Shown here: positions 7,404 through 15,047 of the stretch, piece by piece
Position numbering within the stretch: position 1 is the stretch's first letter
Layout of the letters: every line of letters starts with the position of its first letter
DNA from: Lachnospiraceae bacterium
GTDB lineage: Bacteria; Bacillota; Clostridia; Lachnospirales; Lachnospiraceae
DNA length: 46,118 nucleotides
Reading direction: 5' to 3'
Assembly: GCA_022796475.1 (NCBI GenBank)
Contig: JAAWIS010000024.1
Span: 1 to 46,118 of the forward strand
Translations under genes and position numbers: made by a program
Notes under the pieces: model-generated
Database searches by the model: none
Told to the model about the DNA's origin: nothing
The model's input: the letters and a program-made list of their open reading frames with translations, nothing else

Positions 7404-8375
7404 TTACTTGTACTGCTCCATGTCTACCTTAGGCAGCTGGCTGCGTTTCAAACCAAGAGCAACCCAATCTTTCTCTTCCTGATCCAGAGGCAGTACAGGC
7501 TTGCGCATAAGGGCATTCGAGAAAATGCCGCGCTGATAAAGAGCCTCTTTTAAGCGGGCATGAGCCTCTCCAGATGGCTGCCCGCCGCCATAAATAGCCT
7601 GAGAAATATGGTAGATACGGTCAGACCAGTCCTGAGCCTCCTTCAGTGTATGCTTGTCTGGGTTAGCAAACACTTCACGGGCTGGGCAGATCAGCTCAGG
7701 CACACAGCCGGCAAATCCGATAAGGGCGCCATCCATTCCTGGGAACCAGCTTACACACAGGGTTTCATCGTGGCAAGTGATAAGGGAGATATCTGGACAT
7801 TCTTCACGAAGCAAACGCACATCATGCTCATAGATGGAAGTTACGCGGGTGCCCATCTTGATGCACTTCACATGGTCAATCTCTTTGCACATCTTGATGA
7901 GGGTTTCTACCGGATAGAAAGCCTTGGAAGTTGCCGGATACAGATGGATGATAATGTCAATGTCAGCGCCCTCAGCAACATCCTTGATATATTGGAAAGG
8001 AGCGTTGGCATTCATGCCAAAGCGCAGCCACATATGGGGCGGCATAAGCAAGATGCCGTCAGCGCCTGCAGCCTTAGCCTCAGCGGCCATCTCAATAGAT
8101 TCCTGAGTATTTTCACAGTTGACACCAGAGATGATGGTCATAACGTCTCCGCACTCCTCAGCGCAAATCTCTACAACACGCTTGCGTTCAGCACGAGTCA
8201 AACCGGTAATTTCACCAGTGTGGCCGTTACAAACCAGCCCCTCAATGCCTTTGCCATAAAAGCTCTTAATCCAACGCAGATAGACACGGAACTCGGCTTC
8301 GTTGATGCTCATATCCTCGTTCAGGGGAACAGAAACTGCCGGAAAAATTGTCTTGAAGGTTTTCACTTTAGCCAT
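7404..8375 (-). CDS. Dihydrodipicolinate synthase / N-acetylneuraminate lyase family aldolase
   Basis: 323 residues, ATG at 8375 after AAAGGAG. (β/α)8 barrel of the DHDPS/NAL superfamily. GHTGE (51-55) is the pyruvate-carboxylate binding loop (GxxGE). Tyr145 in IIHLYPA is the catalytic tyrosine and Lys173 in CIKMG is the Schiff-base lysine. It is longer than DapA (about 290) and lies with a transporter and a LacI regulator rather than lysine genes. It is therefore more likely a catabolic lyase or dehydratase acting on a 2-keto acid than lysine biosynthesis. The substrate cannot be named from sequence. Confidence 0.88.
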   Translation of the reverse strand: MAKVKTFKTIFPAVSVPLNEDMSINEAEFRVYLRWIKSFYGKGIEGLVCNGHTGEITGLTRAERKRVVEICAEECGDVMTIISGVNCENTQESIEMAAEAKAAGADGILLMPPHMWLRFGMNANAPFQYIKDVAEGADIDIIIHLYPATSKAFYPVETLIKMCKEIDHVKCIKMGTRVTSIYEHDVRLLREECPDISLITCHDETLCVSWFPGMDGALIGFAGCVPELICPAREVFANPDKHTLKEAQDWSDRIYHISQAIYGGGQPSGEAHARLKEALYQRGIFSNALMRKPVLPLDQEEKDWVALGLKRSQLPKVDMEQYK

Positions 8376-8479
8376 AATATATTTCTCCTTTATAATACTT
8401 TGTTAATTTTTTCGTCGATTAAGTGTTTGTACTGTCCCGCCGCCATCTACGTCGCGCGCCGAAGATTCAGGCAAGTTAT

Positions 8480-8491
8480 ACAAACGTTTGC
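8480..8491. promoter_or_regulatory. LacI-family operator O1
   Basis: Perfect 10-bp palindrome CAAACGTTTG at 8481-8490, with the central CG typical of LacI-family sites. It lies about 8-19 bases after the predicted start of the leftward lyase/transporter transcript, where bound repressor would block transcription. Confidence 0.75.
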
Positions 8492-8504
8492 TTTCGATAG
8501 CTTG

Positions 8505-8533
8505 ATTATGCCATGGCAAAAAACCAAAGTCAA
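8505..8533 (-). promoter_or_regulatory. Promoter of the lyase/transporter operon
   Basis: On the minus strand TTGACT (8533-8528), 17-base spacer, CATAAT (8510-8505). It lies immediately upstream of operator O1. Confidence 0.7.
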
Positions 8534-8672
8534 TGGTTTGGCTTTCCTCTGCAACATCTTGCATACAGTCTGCAATATTTTGCATAAAATAGCATAATAT
8601 CTATATTTATTGTCTTTTATTTATGCAGTTTTAACAAAAAACTGATTAAGAAAGTGAATTAAAAAATTTTGC

Positions 8673-8700
8673 TTGTATTTCAGACAAAATTAAATATAAT
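8673..8700 (+). promoter_or_regulatory. Promoter of the LacI-family regulator
   Basis: TTGTAT, 16-base spacer, TATAAT. The predicted start near 8707 is about 27 bases upstream of operator O2. Confidence 0.55.
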
Positions 8701-8733
8701 AGATCTATCAGCAGATTTAAGAAAGAAAAATCA

Positions 8734-8745
8734 ACAAACGTTTGT
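8734..8745. promoter_or_regulatory. LacI-family operator O2 (autoregulation)
   Basis: ACAAACGTTTGT, a perfect 12-bp palindrome sharing its core with O1, between the promoter and ribosome site of the regulator gene. Confidence 0.75.
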
Positions 8746-8770
8746 ATATTTACATAAAGGAGGAGGCAGA

Positions 8771-9766
8771 ATGGCTACCTTAAAAGACGTTGCCCGGTTA
8801 GCCTGTGTGGATATCAGCACAGTTTCTCGTGCGCTGAACAATACTTCATATGTCCACCCAGACACCAAGGAGAGAATTTATGCTGCTGCCAAGGAACTGG
8901 GCTATCACCCTAACGTAATGGCTCAGGCCCTTCGTCAGGGAAGACGGCACGTTATCGGTGTGGTGGTGCCCCGCCTTCATCTGACAATCTTTTCAGAGAT
9001 TTTACAAGGAATCGAGCAGGAAGCCAGTAAATTGGGATATGCCACTTTAATTTGCAATACAGAAGATGATCCTAAAATGGAACGTGATGGTCTGGCCAAG
9101 CTTCGAAACGGATTTGTTGATGGCATTATCGTGGCTGGTACAGGACGCAATGGGCGCCTTCTCCGGGACATCAAGGCCAGCGGCATCGCAGTCGTGCAGA
9201 TTGTGCGGCAGCAGGAAGGCAGCATCAGCAGTGTCCTGGCAGATTATGAAGCCTGCGGCTTTGATGCGGTAAACTTCCTGTATGGGCGGGGATGCAGAGA
9301 AATTGGGCTGATTAATGGTTCTCTCCATCTCATGCCATATAAAGGCCGTCATGACGGATACCGAAGAGCAGTCAGGGCTTTGGGACTGGAAGAACATTTT
9401 AGCTTCTCCAATTATCCTGTTAACAGTTTTGAATATGGCTACGAATGCACCGGACAGCTCATCGATGAAACCCCCAGATTAGATGGTATCCTGGCTGCAG
9501 TAGACATACAAGGTTTAGGCGCGCTTCGTGCCCTAACTGAATTAGGCATCAGAATTCCAGAGCAAGTTAAGGTTATCAGTTTAACAGGCCACGCTGTGGG
9601 CGGAATGTTGGAAACATCCATGACTTCTATGGAGATGCCAGCTCACGAAATAGGAGAAAAGGCGGCAGAAATGGTGATCAGCGAAATTGAAGCGCCTTCT
9701 GGCAAAAAACCCAGTCCTCAGTACCTGACCTTTGCCACAACACTTGTAGAACGAGAAAGTACATAA
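8771..9766 (+). CDS. LacI-family transcriptional regulator
   Basis: 331 residues from the ATG at 8771, preceded by AAAGGAGGAGG; an upstream in-frame ATG at 8669 overlaps the promoter and is rejected. N-terminal LacI helix-turn-helix (TLKDVARLACVDISTVSRAL) with hinge helix, then a periplasmic-binding-protein-like sensor domain (starting HVIGVVVPRLHLTIFSEILQGI). It is divergent from the lyase/transporter operon and flanked by matching palindromes, so it is very probably their local repressor and an autorepressor. The inducer is probably the operon's substrate. Confidence 0.93.
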   Translation: MATLKDVARLACVDISTVSRALNNTSYVHPDTKERIYAAAKELGYHPNVMAQALRQGRRHVIGVVVPRLHLTIFSEILQGIEQEASKLGYATLICNTEDDPKMERDGLAKLRNGFVDGIIVAGTGRNGRLLRDIKASGIAVVQIVRQQEGSISSVLADYEACGFDAVNFLYGRGCREIGLINGSLHLMPYKGRHDGYRRAVRALGLEEHFSFSNYPVNSFEYGYECTGQLIDETPRLDGILAAVDIQGLGALRALTELGIRIPEQVKVISLTGHAVGGMLETSMTSMEMPAHEIGEKAAEMVISEIEAPSGKKPSPQYLTFATTLVEREST

Positions 9767-9861
9767 CAAAATATTTATAAAAGCTATCATAATTCGAGTT
9801 TTCAGCCTGGAGTTCTGTCCTGTCAGAAACCAAAGTCATAAACCTCCTCCTTTACCATAAC

Positions 9862-9968
9862 GCAGAAAAGGGAACTGCAAAATAAACACTCACTGTCCTG
9901 TATCGTATTGACAGATAAGATCTGCTGCCCTTTCAGGAGAAATGATTGCATTTTGCAGTACCCTCTGC
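9862..9968. repeat. Long imperfect inverted repeat in intergenic gap
   Basis: Arms at 9862-9882 and 9951-9968 (GCAGA..AGGG..ACTGCAAAA and its complement) with a few mismatches and about 68 bases between. It lies between the convergent LacI-type and M56 genes. It may fold as an extended terminator hairpin; no U-run is obvious. Confidence 0.4.
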
Positions 9969-10008
9969 TTTATGAATGGTCAAAAATGGTAAGTCTCCAA
10001 TTAATTCC

Positions 10009-12501
10009 TTACTCCTTTGGAATCTGCAGTCTAAAAATCTGTGTCCCGATTGGCCCGGCTTCAAAAGGCCATTCCTTCTCTAAAACCGGATCCAAAGGAC
10101 TTATCGTAATCTGCAGGATTTCTTCTCCAATGGTTTCCATTTCGCAATGCTGATACTTCCCATCTTCCCCGTCTGCTAAAAACCTGGTTTGATTCTCCAG
10201 ATGGTCTATTCCGCTTACCATAATCCGTTTCTGTTCCCAATCCATCTGCCAGCAGACTCCTCCGTTAAGAACGGTCAGCAGGCTTCCTGTAAGCTGTCCA
10301 ACTTTTTCCTGTCCGGAAAAATCAGGCTTCATCCGCATAAGCGGCCGCGGAAACTCCTGATCATTGGTCCAGCCTTCGTAATAAAGCCATCCGTCTGCAT
10401 AGGATAAACCATGATACACCTGATACAAAATATCGGCAGTCTGGCGGCTGCTTCCGTCAAAGCATATGCTGGTCAGCCCCGGATTTTTAAAATCCATTAA
10501 TGTTTCTTCTGGGGCTGCCGTATAAATCAGCCGTTCCTCTGTAAGCACCACCTTTTGCTGTTCCCACCCCTGCATACAGGCAAGAGGATCTAAAATCTCT
10601 TCTTTTCCATTTTTGCAGCGAACCAGCTCCATTCGATCATAGGGCAGTGAAAAAACGGACGCCTGAGATTTATTTTCCCCTTCATCCTCCCTTTTCTCGA
10701 AATCCAAAAGCGTTCTGGGCGTCTGCAGAAAATAGCTGTAATCCTGCCGGGCAAATAAATACACACACTGGCTAATCCTCCCTTTTTCGTTTACCAGTTC
10801 CTTTCCATCTCCCAGAAACAAAAATACCTGGCGCATTACCTGCTCATCCGGATTGTAATACCCATACCACAAATCCCGCAGCGCATAAGTTCCGTCCATG
10901 GAAGGGCTTCCTCCCAGCACTGCAACCCGCCCGTCTGCCATCTTCACTGCATCAAAATCCTGACTGTCATTTAAATCCCCGTCTTCCCAGCCAGGCATCT
11001 TTAAATCCTGTCCGTGCCTGCCAATTAAAAAACCATCCTCCTTCTGGATCTGATTGCTGCCATCAGGTGCCTTCAGAACCGTTTTTTCAATCGCAGCAAC
11101 CAAATCCTCATACTCCTCTTGATCCGGCTCATACAAATTCGGACACCAGTAACCGTCTGCATCTTTTGTAAACAGAAACATGCCGAATTCTCCATGGAAC
11201 ATAAGCAAATTTTCTGTTGCAATATCCAGATGCACCCTGACTGCCTGTTCATTTTCCGGAATCCCTTCTGCAGATTCCGCCGCTTCTGCTCTGTGGGGCA
11301 GCAATGTTACCGAACTAAGCCAGTCAAAGGAAAGGGACTTCCGCAAATCCTCCTCCTTATCTTTACTGCCATCTCCTCCTGTTTTTCCAGCAATAAACAC
11401 ACTGGTGGGGCCGTCTGCCCCTCCGATAATAACCGTAGATTCCGGGTGATTTTCCATAGCTTCTTCTTCCTCTCCATGTTCCTGCTGCCCGTCTGCCGGC
11501 AAAATATCCCTTGGAGTTCCAGCCCCTTTTGGCGGTTTCGGATTCCCGCTTACAAAAAGGCCAATCATGACTGCAGCCCCGATCACAGCCCCTGCTGCCA
11601 TGGTTTTCTTCCCCGGCCTGCGATAAGACAAAATATTCCGGATTCTTTGATAAGCAGAATGCTTTCCAAATGCCAGTGGAAGCAAAAGGCCATTTCCCCT
11701 CTCTGCTTCCCTAAGCAGCACCTTTGAATATTCAACTCTCTCCTTTTGCCCCCGCTCAAAAAGTACCTGTTCATCACAGGACATTTCCATATCTTTGCAC
11801 ATCCCCCGGAAGCTAAGCCAGGCCATAGGGTGAAACCAGTGAACCATCAAGGCTGCCATCCATAAAAGCTTTACAAGGCCGTCTTTCCTTCGGATATGAA
11901 CCAATTCGTGATGAAGAATCAGTTCTTGCTCCGCCGGTTCTAAATCAGAGGGAAGGTAAATCACAGGATGCAAAATTCCCATAGTAAATGCTCCGCCGAT
12001 ATGGTCTGATACCTGAATACGGATCGTTTGGTTCCCCAAATTGATTGCCCCCTGGCATCTGGAAACCAAACATATTCTTTGCAGTTTAAGCCGCTGCCTC
12101 AAATGGCAGCAGAAAAATACTGCCATTCCCAGAATCCACACCACAAAGGCCGTTGCTAATACAATTTGTACCGGATTGACAGACTGAGCTGGTGATTCAG
12201 GAGCCAGAGAATCCATTACCGTCCGATTTAGTGCCCTGTCAAACCAGATTACGCCAGTTTCAACTTCAGGTTTCTGTGTATACACAATTTCCATCCCAAT
12301 GGGTTTTGGATTGACAGGAAGAAGGCTGACAGGCGCGGTTAAAACTACCGGGCATAAAAAGCGGAACAGCACTGCCATCCACAGCCAATACCCATACTTT
12401 TTAGGAAACCGCCTCATGATTCCCCTCCATATGATAACCTCAAACGCCGTACAGCCTGCTGCAAAACTCATGTTGAATACCCGTATCATTACCGCTTCCA
12501 T
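10009..12501 (-). CDS. M56 (BlaR1/MecR1-like) membrane metalloprotease sensor with large extracellular domain
   Basis: 830 residues from the ATG at 12501 (GGAGG four bases upstream). The N-terminal part has several membrane helices and the zinc protease motif HHELVH near residue 195, as in BlaR1/MecR1. After the last helix (about 305-325) comes a roughly 500-residue outer region unlike the penicillin-binding sensor of BlaR1. It begins with the motif IIGGADGPTSVF at about 355-368 and continues with β-rich segments and Trp/Tyr-rich repeats reminiscent of β-propeller-like domains. It pairs with the BlaI gene 35 bases upstream. Signalling: a ligand outside triggers proteolysis that relieves BlaI repression. 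The ligand is unknown. Confidence 0.85.
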   Translation of the reverse strand: MEAVMIRVFNMSFAAGCTAFEVIIWRGIMRRFPKKYGYWLWMAVLFRFLCPVVLTAPVSLLPVNPKPIGMEIVYTQKPEVETGVIWFDRALNRTVMDSLAPESPAQSVNPVQIVLATAFVVWILGMAVFFCCHLRQRLKLQRICLVSRCQGAINLGNQTIRIQVSDHIGGAFTMGILHPVIYLPSDLEPAEQELILHHELVHIRRKDGLVKLLWMAALMVHWFHPMAWLSFRGMCKDMEMSCDEQVLFERGQKERVEYSKVLLREAERGNGLLLPLAFGKHSAYQRIRNILSYRRPGKKTMAAGAVIGAAVMIGLFVSGNPKPPKGAGTPRDILPADGQQEHGEEEEAMENHPESTVIIGGADGPTSVFIAGKTGGDGSKDKEEDLRKSLSFDWLSSVTLLPHRAEAAESAEGIPENEQAVRVHLDIATENLLMFHGEFGMFLFTKDADGYWCPNLYEPDQEEYEDLVAAIEKTVLKAPDGSNQIQKEDGFLIGRHGQDLKMPGWEDGDLNDSQDFDAVKMADGRVAVLGGSPSMDGTYALRDLWYGYYNPDEQVMRQVFLFLGDGKELVNEKGRISQCVYLFARQDYSYFLQTPRTLLDFEKREDEGENKSQASVFSLPYDRMELVRCKNGKEEILDPLACMQGWEQQKVVLTEERLIYTAAPEETLMDFKNPGLTSICFDGSSRQTADILYQVYHGLSYADGWLYYEGWTNDQEFPRPLMRMKPDFSGQEKVGQLTGSLLTVLNGGVCWQMDWEQKRIMVSGIDHLENQTRFLADGEDGKYQHCEMETIGEEILQITISPLDPVLEKEWPFEAGPIGTQIFRLQIPKE

Positions 12502-12536
12502 ATACTTCCTCCTCTCTGCACAGGTATACACACCCG

Positions 12537-12971
12537 CTATTTTTCCACCGCTTTTTCAATCATAACCCTCAGCTCTTCTGCTTCTGCCCTGGTTAAGGTT
12601 CTATCTGATAAAAAGGCGGTTACAAATGCAGGAAGCGAACCAGAAAAGCTTTTCTCTACCACAGCCTGGCTTTCCTGGCGCTGTACCTCCTCCTCTTTTA
12701 TCAATGCAGTTACTGTAGCCCGTTCATTTTTTACAAATCCCCGCAAAGCCAGCTTTTTCAATACGGTAAAGCAGGTGGACTTTTTCCAGCCAAACTTCTC
12801 CAGGCACAGCCTGGCCAGCTCCATCGAGCGAACCGGTTCATGCTCCCACACCAGCTTCATAAACCGGTATTCTCCTTCAAATAGTTTTGTATTTGTCACT
12901 GCTGCCGCGTTCTGCCGGATTTCTTCTGAATCCGCAGCCAATGCTTTCGTCATCTCTTGATTATTCTCCAT
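12537..12971 (-). CDS. BlaI/MecI/CopY-family repressor
   Basis: 144 residues, ATG at 12971 after AGGGGGAGA. Winged-helix core (EYRFMKLVWEHEPVRSMELA ... STCFTVLKKLALRGFVKNER) typical of the family, with an unusual polar N-terminal extension of about 30 residues and a C-terminal dimerisation helix. It is normally cleaved or inactivated on signal from the M56 protein encoded next in the operon. A dyad overlaps its own promoter, so it is autoregulated. No β-lactamase lies nearby, so resistance is not implied. Confidence 0.92.
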   Translation of the reverse strand: MENNQEMTKALAADSEEIRQNAAAVTNTKLFEGEYRFMKLVWEHEPVRSMELARLCLEKFGWKKSTCFTVLKKLALRGFVKNERATVTALIKEEEVQRQESQAVVEKSFSGSLPAFVTAFLSDRTLTRAEAEELRVMIEKAVEK

Positions 12972-13075
12972 CGATTCTCTCCCCCTTGTAACATGTAATG
13001 TACCCTCGGGGTTTCGCAGTGCCTGATTTTGTGAGATTCCGAGAGTACCTATTCAGTTTATTCTGCTCCTTTTAG

Positions 13076-13091
13076 GTCTATCACAGTAGTT
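13076..13091. promoter_or_regulatory. Second, imperfect BlaI-type operator
   Basis: GTCTATCACAGTAG repeats the left half of the main operator 26 bases away (GTCTATCATAATAGAC), with a degenerate right arm. Confidence 0.5.
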
Positions 13092-13100
13092 CTTTTCTAA

Positions 13101-13129
13101 AGTCTATCATAATAGACCCATTTTGTCAA
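13101..13129 (-). promoter_or_regulatory. blaI-M56 promoter with overlapping BlaI operator
   Basis: On the minus strand TTGACA (13129-13124), 17-base spacer, TAGACT (13106-13101). The dyad GTCTATCATAATAGAC (13102-13117, perfect 6-bp arms) covers the -10 and part of the spacer, as expected for repression. Confidence 0.75.
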
Positions 13130-13186
13130 TCTCCTTTTCCTTTCAAGCCTTTTCCAAAATTATAAAAAATGTAACAATAATGCATC

Positions 13187-13230
13187 AAAAATGGCAGGTG
13201 GCCATAAAGGCCAAAACCTGCCATTTTCTT
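13187..13230 (-). terminator. Terminator of the hnd hydrogenase operon
   Basis: AAAATGGCAGGT pairs with ACCTGCCATTTT with an inner GGCC stem. On the minus strand the hairpin ends in TTTTT. It lies about 60 bases after the hydA stop. Confidence 0.8.
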
Positions 13231-13289
13231 TCCATATAATCCTTCGTTTTTGTATGATTTCAATCCTGTCATGCCAGGATTTCCTGGTA

Positions 13290-15032
13290 TTAATTTACAC
13301 TTCTCTTTACATATGTGGTATGAAGCAGATGGTGGGCTTTCTTACTTCCCGGCTCTCCCAGATATGTTGCATACAGTTCTTTAATGGCCGGATTCTCGTG
13401 AGATTTCCGGATGGGGTTATTTTTATCCAGATCGTAAAGAACCTGAGCCCGCAGCGCCCGGATATCTGTGGTATTGCGCACATGTCCCGGCTGCTGAGGC
13501 TGTCCGCCGCCATTTACACAGCCCCCTGGACATCCCATAATCTCAATAAAATGATAATCAGCTTCCCCATTCTTAACCATATTCAAAAGTTTTCTTGCGT
13601 TGGCAAGGCCGGATGCTACCGCAACCTTCACATCCATACCCGCAACCTGGTAAGTTGCCTCCTTGATCCCTGCTGTTCCTCTAACATCTACGAAATCTAC
13701 ATTGGGAAGCTCTTCCCCGGTAAGGGTTTCCACAGCCGTCCTTAATGCAGCTTCCATAACGCCGCCAGTTGCACCGAAGATTACGGCTGCACCTGTGCCA
13801 AGGCCTAACGGCTCATCAAACTTCTCTTCCGGAAGCTCCGTAAACCGGAGGCCAACCTTCTTAATCATCCGTGCCAGTTCTCTGGTGGTCATGGAATAGT
13901 CCACATCCGGATATCCGGCTCCATCCTCATCAGGACGTCCGATTTCGAATTTCTTTGCAGTACAGGGCATTACAGAAACGGAAACGATATTCTTGGGGTC
14001 AATTCCCATCTTCTCTGCATAATAACTCTTTGCAATGGCTCCAAACATCTGCTGAGGCGACTTGCAGGAAGATAAATTCTCTGTCATATCCGGGAAATAA
14101 TGTTCACAGTATTTCACCCAGCCCGGAGAGCAGGAAGTAATCAGCGGAAGCACACCGTTATTCTGAACACGATGAACAAATTCATGGGCTTCTTCCATAA
14201 TGGTCAGGTCAGCACTGAAATTGGTATCAAATACTTTATCAAAACCGATACGGCGCAGAGCAGCCGCCATCTTTCCTTCTACATCCGTACCAATGGGATA
14301 GCCGAATTCCTCTCCCAGACCTGCCCGAACAGCCGGAGCCGTCTGTACGATCACATGTTTTTCCGGATCGTGGATGGCTGCCAGCACATCATCAATACAG
14401 GATTTTTCTGTTAACGCGCCAGTGGGACATACTGCAATACACTGACCACAGGAAACACAGGAGGTTTCTCCCAGTCCCATCTCAAAAGCAGAACCAATGC
14501 TGGTGCGGAAGCCTCTCTCATTTGCACCAATCACACCAATGCCCTGGGTATTCTCACAGACAGCCACGCAGCGGCGGCACAGAACACACTTGGAATTATC
14601 CCGAAGCATATGGGCTGCAGAATCATCAATACAAGACGGAGTCCTGGAACCGTCATAATAGCCCTCATCTTCTACGCCCAGCTCTTTTGCAAGCTGCTGC
14701 AGCTCACAGTTTCCGCTTCTGACACAGGATAAACACTTCCGGTCATGGTTTGACAGCAAAAGCTGCACCGTCTTCTTTCTGGAATCCAGCACCTTAGGGG
14801 TATTGGTCCATACCTCCATACCATCATTAATCGGATAAACGCAGGAAGCTACCAAGCTCCTGGCTCCTTTCACTTCTACCACACAGACACGGCAGGCGCC
14901 GATCTCATTGATTTCCTTTAAAAAGCAAAGGGTAGGAATCTCAATGTGGGCAAGCCTGGCTGCTTCCAGGATGGTGGAACCCTTTGGAGCAGATACTTCC
15001 ATGCCATTGATTTTAATTGTAACATTCTCCAT
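13290..15032 (-). CDS. hndD: [FeFe] hydrogenase catalytic subunit, HndD/HydA type
   Basis: 580 residues. N-terminal [2Fe-2S] domain (Cys near 36, 47, 50, 64), His/Cys [4Fe-4S] site (HDRKCLSCVRSGNC, about 96-108), two [4Fe-4S] motifs (CVLCRRCVAVC and CVSCGQCIAVC), then the H-cluster domain. H-cluster motifs: TSCSPGW at 301-307, MPCTAKKFE at about 354, and MGCPGGCVNGGGQP from about 499, with a C-terminal small domain. It reduces protons or oxidises H2 as part of an NAD(P)-linked, probably electron-bifurcating complex with the HndA, B and C subunits encoded upstream. The first motif has Ser where many enzymes have a second Cys (TSCCPxW). Start 16 bases after hndC, in the same operon. Confidence 0.96.
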   Translation of the reverse strand: MENVTIKINGMEVSAPKGSTILEAARLAHIEIPTLCFLKEINEIGACRVCVVEVKGARSLVASCVYPINDGMEVWTNTPKVLDSRKKTVQLLLSNHDRKCLSCVRSGNCELQQLAKELGVEDEGYYDGSRTPSCIDDSAAHMLRDNSKCVLCRRCVAVCENTQGIGVIGANERGFRTSIGSAFEMGLGETSCVSCGQCIAVCPTGALTEKSCIDDVLAAIHDPEKHVIVQTAPAVRAGLGEEFGYPIGTDVEGKMAAALRRIGFDKVFDTNFSADLTIMEEAHEFVHRVQNNGVLPLITSCSPGWVKYCEHYFPDMTENLSSCKSPQQMFGAIAKSYYAEKMGIDPKNIVSVSVMPCTAKKFEIGRPDEDGAGYPDVDYSMTTRELARMIKKVGLRFTELPEEKFDEPLGLGTGAAVIFGATGGVMEAALRTAVETLTGEELPNVDFVDVRGTAGIKEATYQVAGMDVKVAVASGLANARKLLNMVKNGEADYHFIEIMGCPGGCVNGGGQPQQPGHVRNTTDIRALRAQVLYDLDKNNPIRKSHENPAIKELYATYLGEPGSKKAHHLLHTTYVKRSVN

Positions 15033-15047
15033 TTGTTCTTCCCTCCC

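Larger units (their letters stand above)
8376..8770. other. Divergent control region of the lyase/transporter operon and lacI-type gene
   Basis: 395 bases with two opposing promoters and two copies of the palindrome CAAACGTTTG, one just after each start point. Nothing coding is visible. Confidence 0.8.
12972..13289. other. Control region of blaI-M56 plus hydrogenase terminator
   Basis: 318 bases. The left two thirds hold a leader with a GTAC-CTCGG stem (about 12997-13050), two BlaI-type operators and a promoter. The right third holds the terminator of the hydrogenase operon. Nothing coding. Confidence 0.7.

Noticed and set aside
7560-8597. Long rightward open frame (345 codons) antisense to the lyase gene
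   Set aside because: No ribosome site or domain; it covers the lyase gene and its promoter, which have clear motifs on the other strand.
10009-12971. β-lactam resistance locus
   Set aside because: The M56 protein lacks a penicillin-binding sensor and no β-lactamase or PBP2a gene is present.
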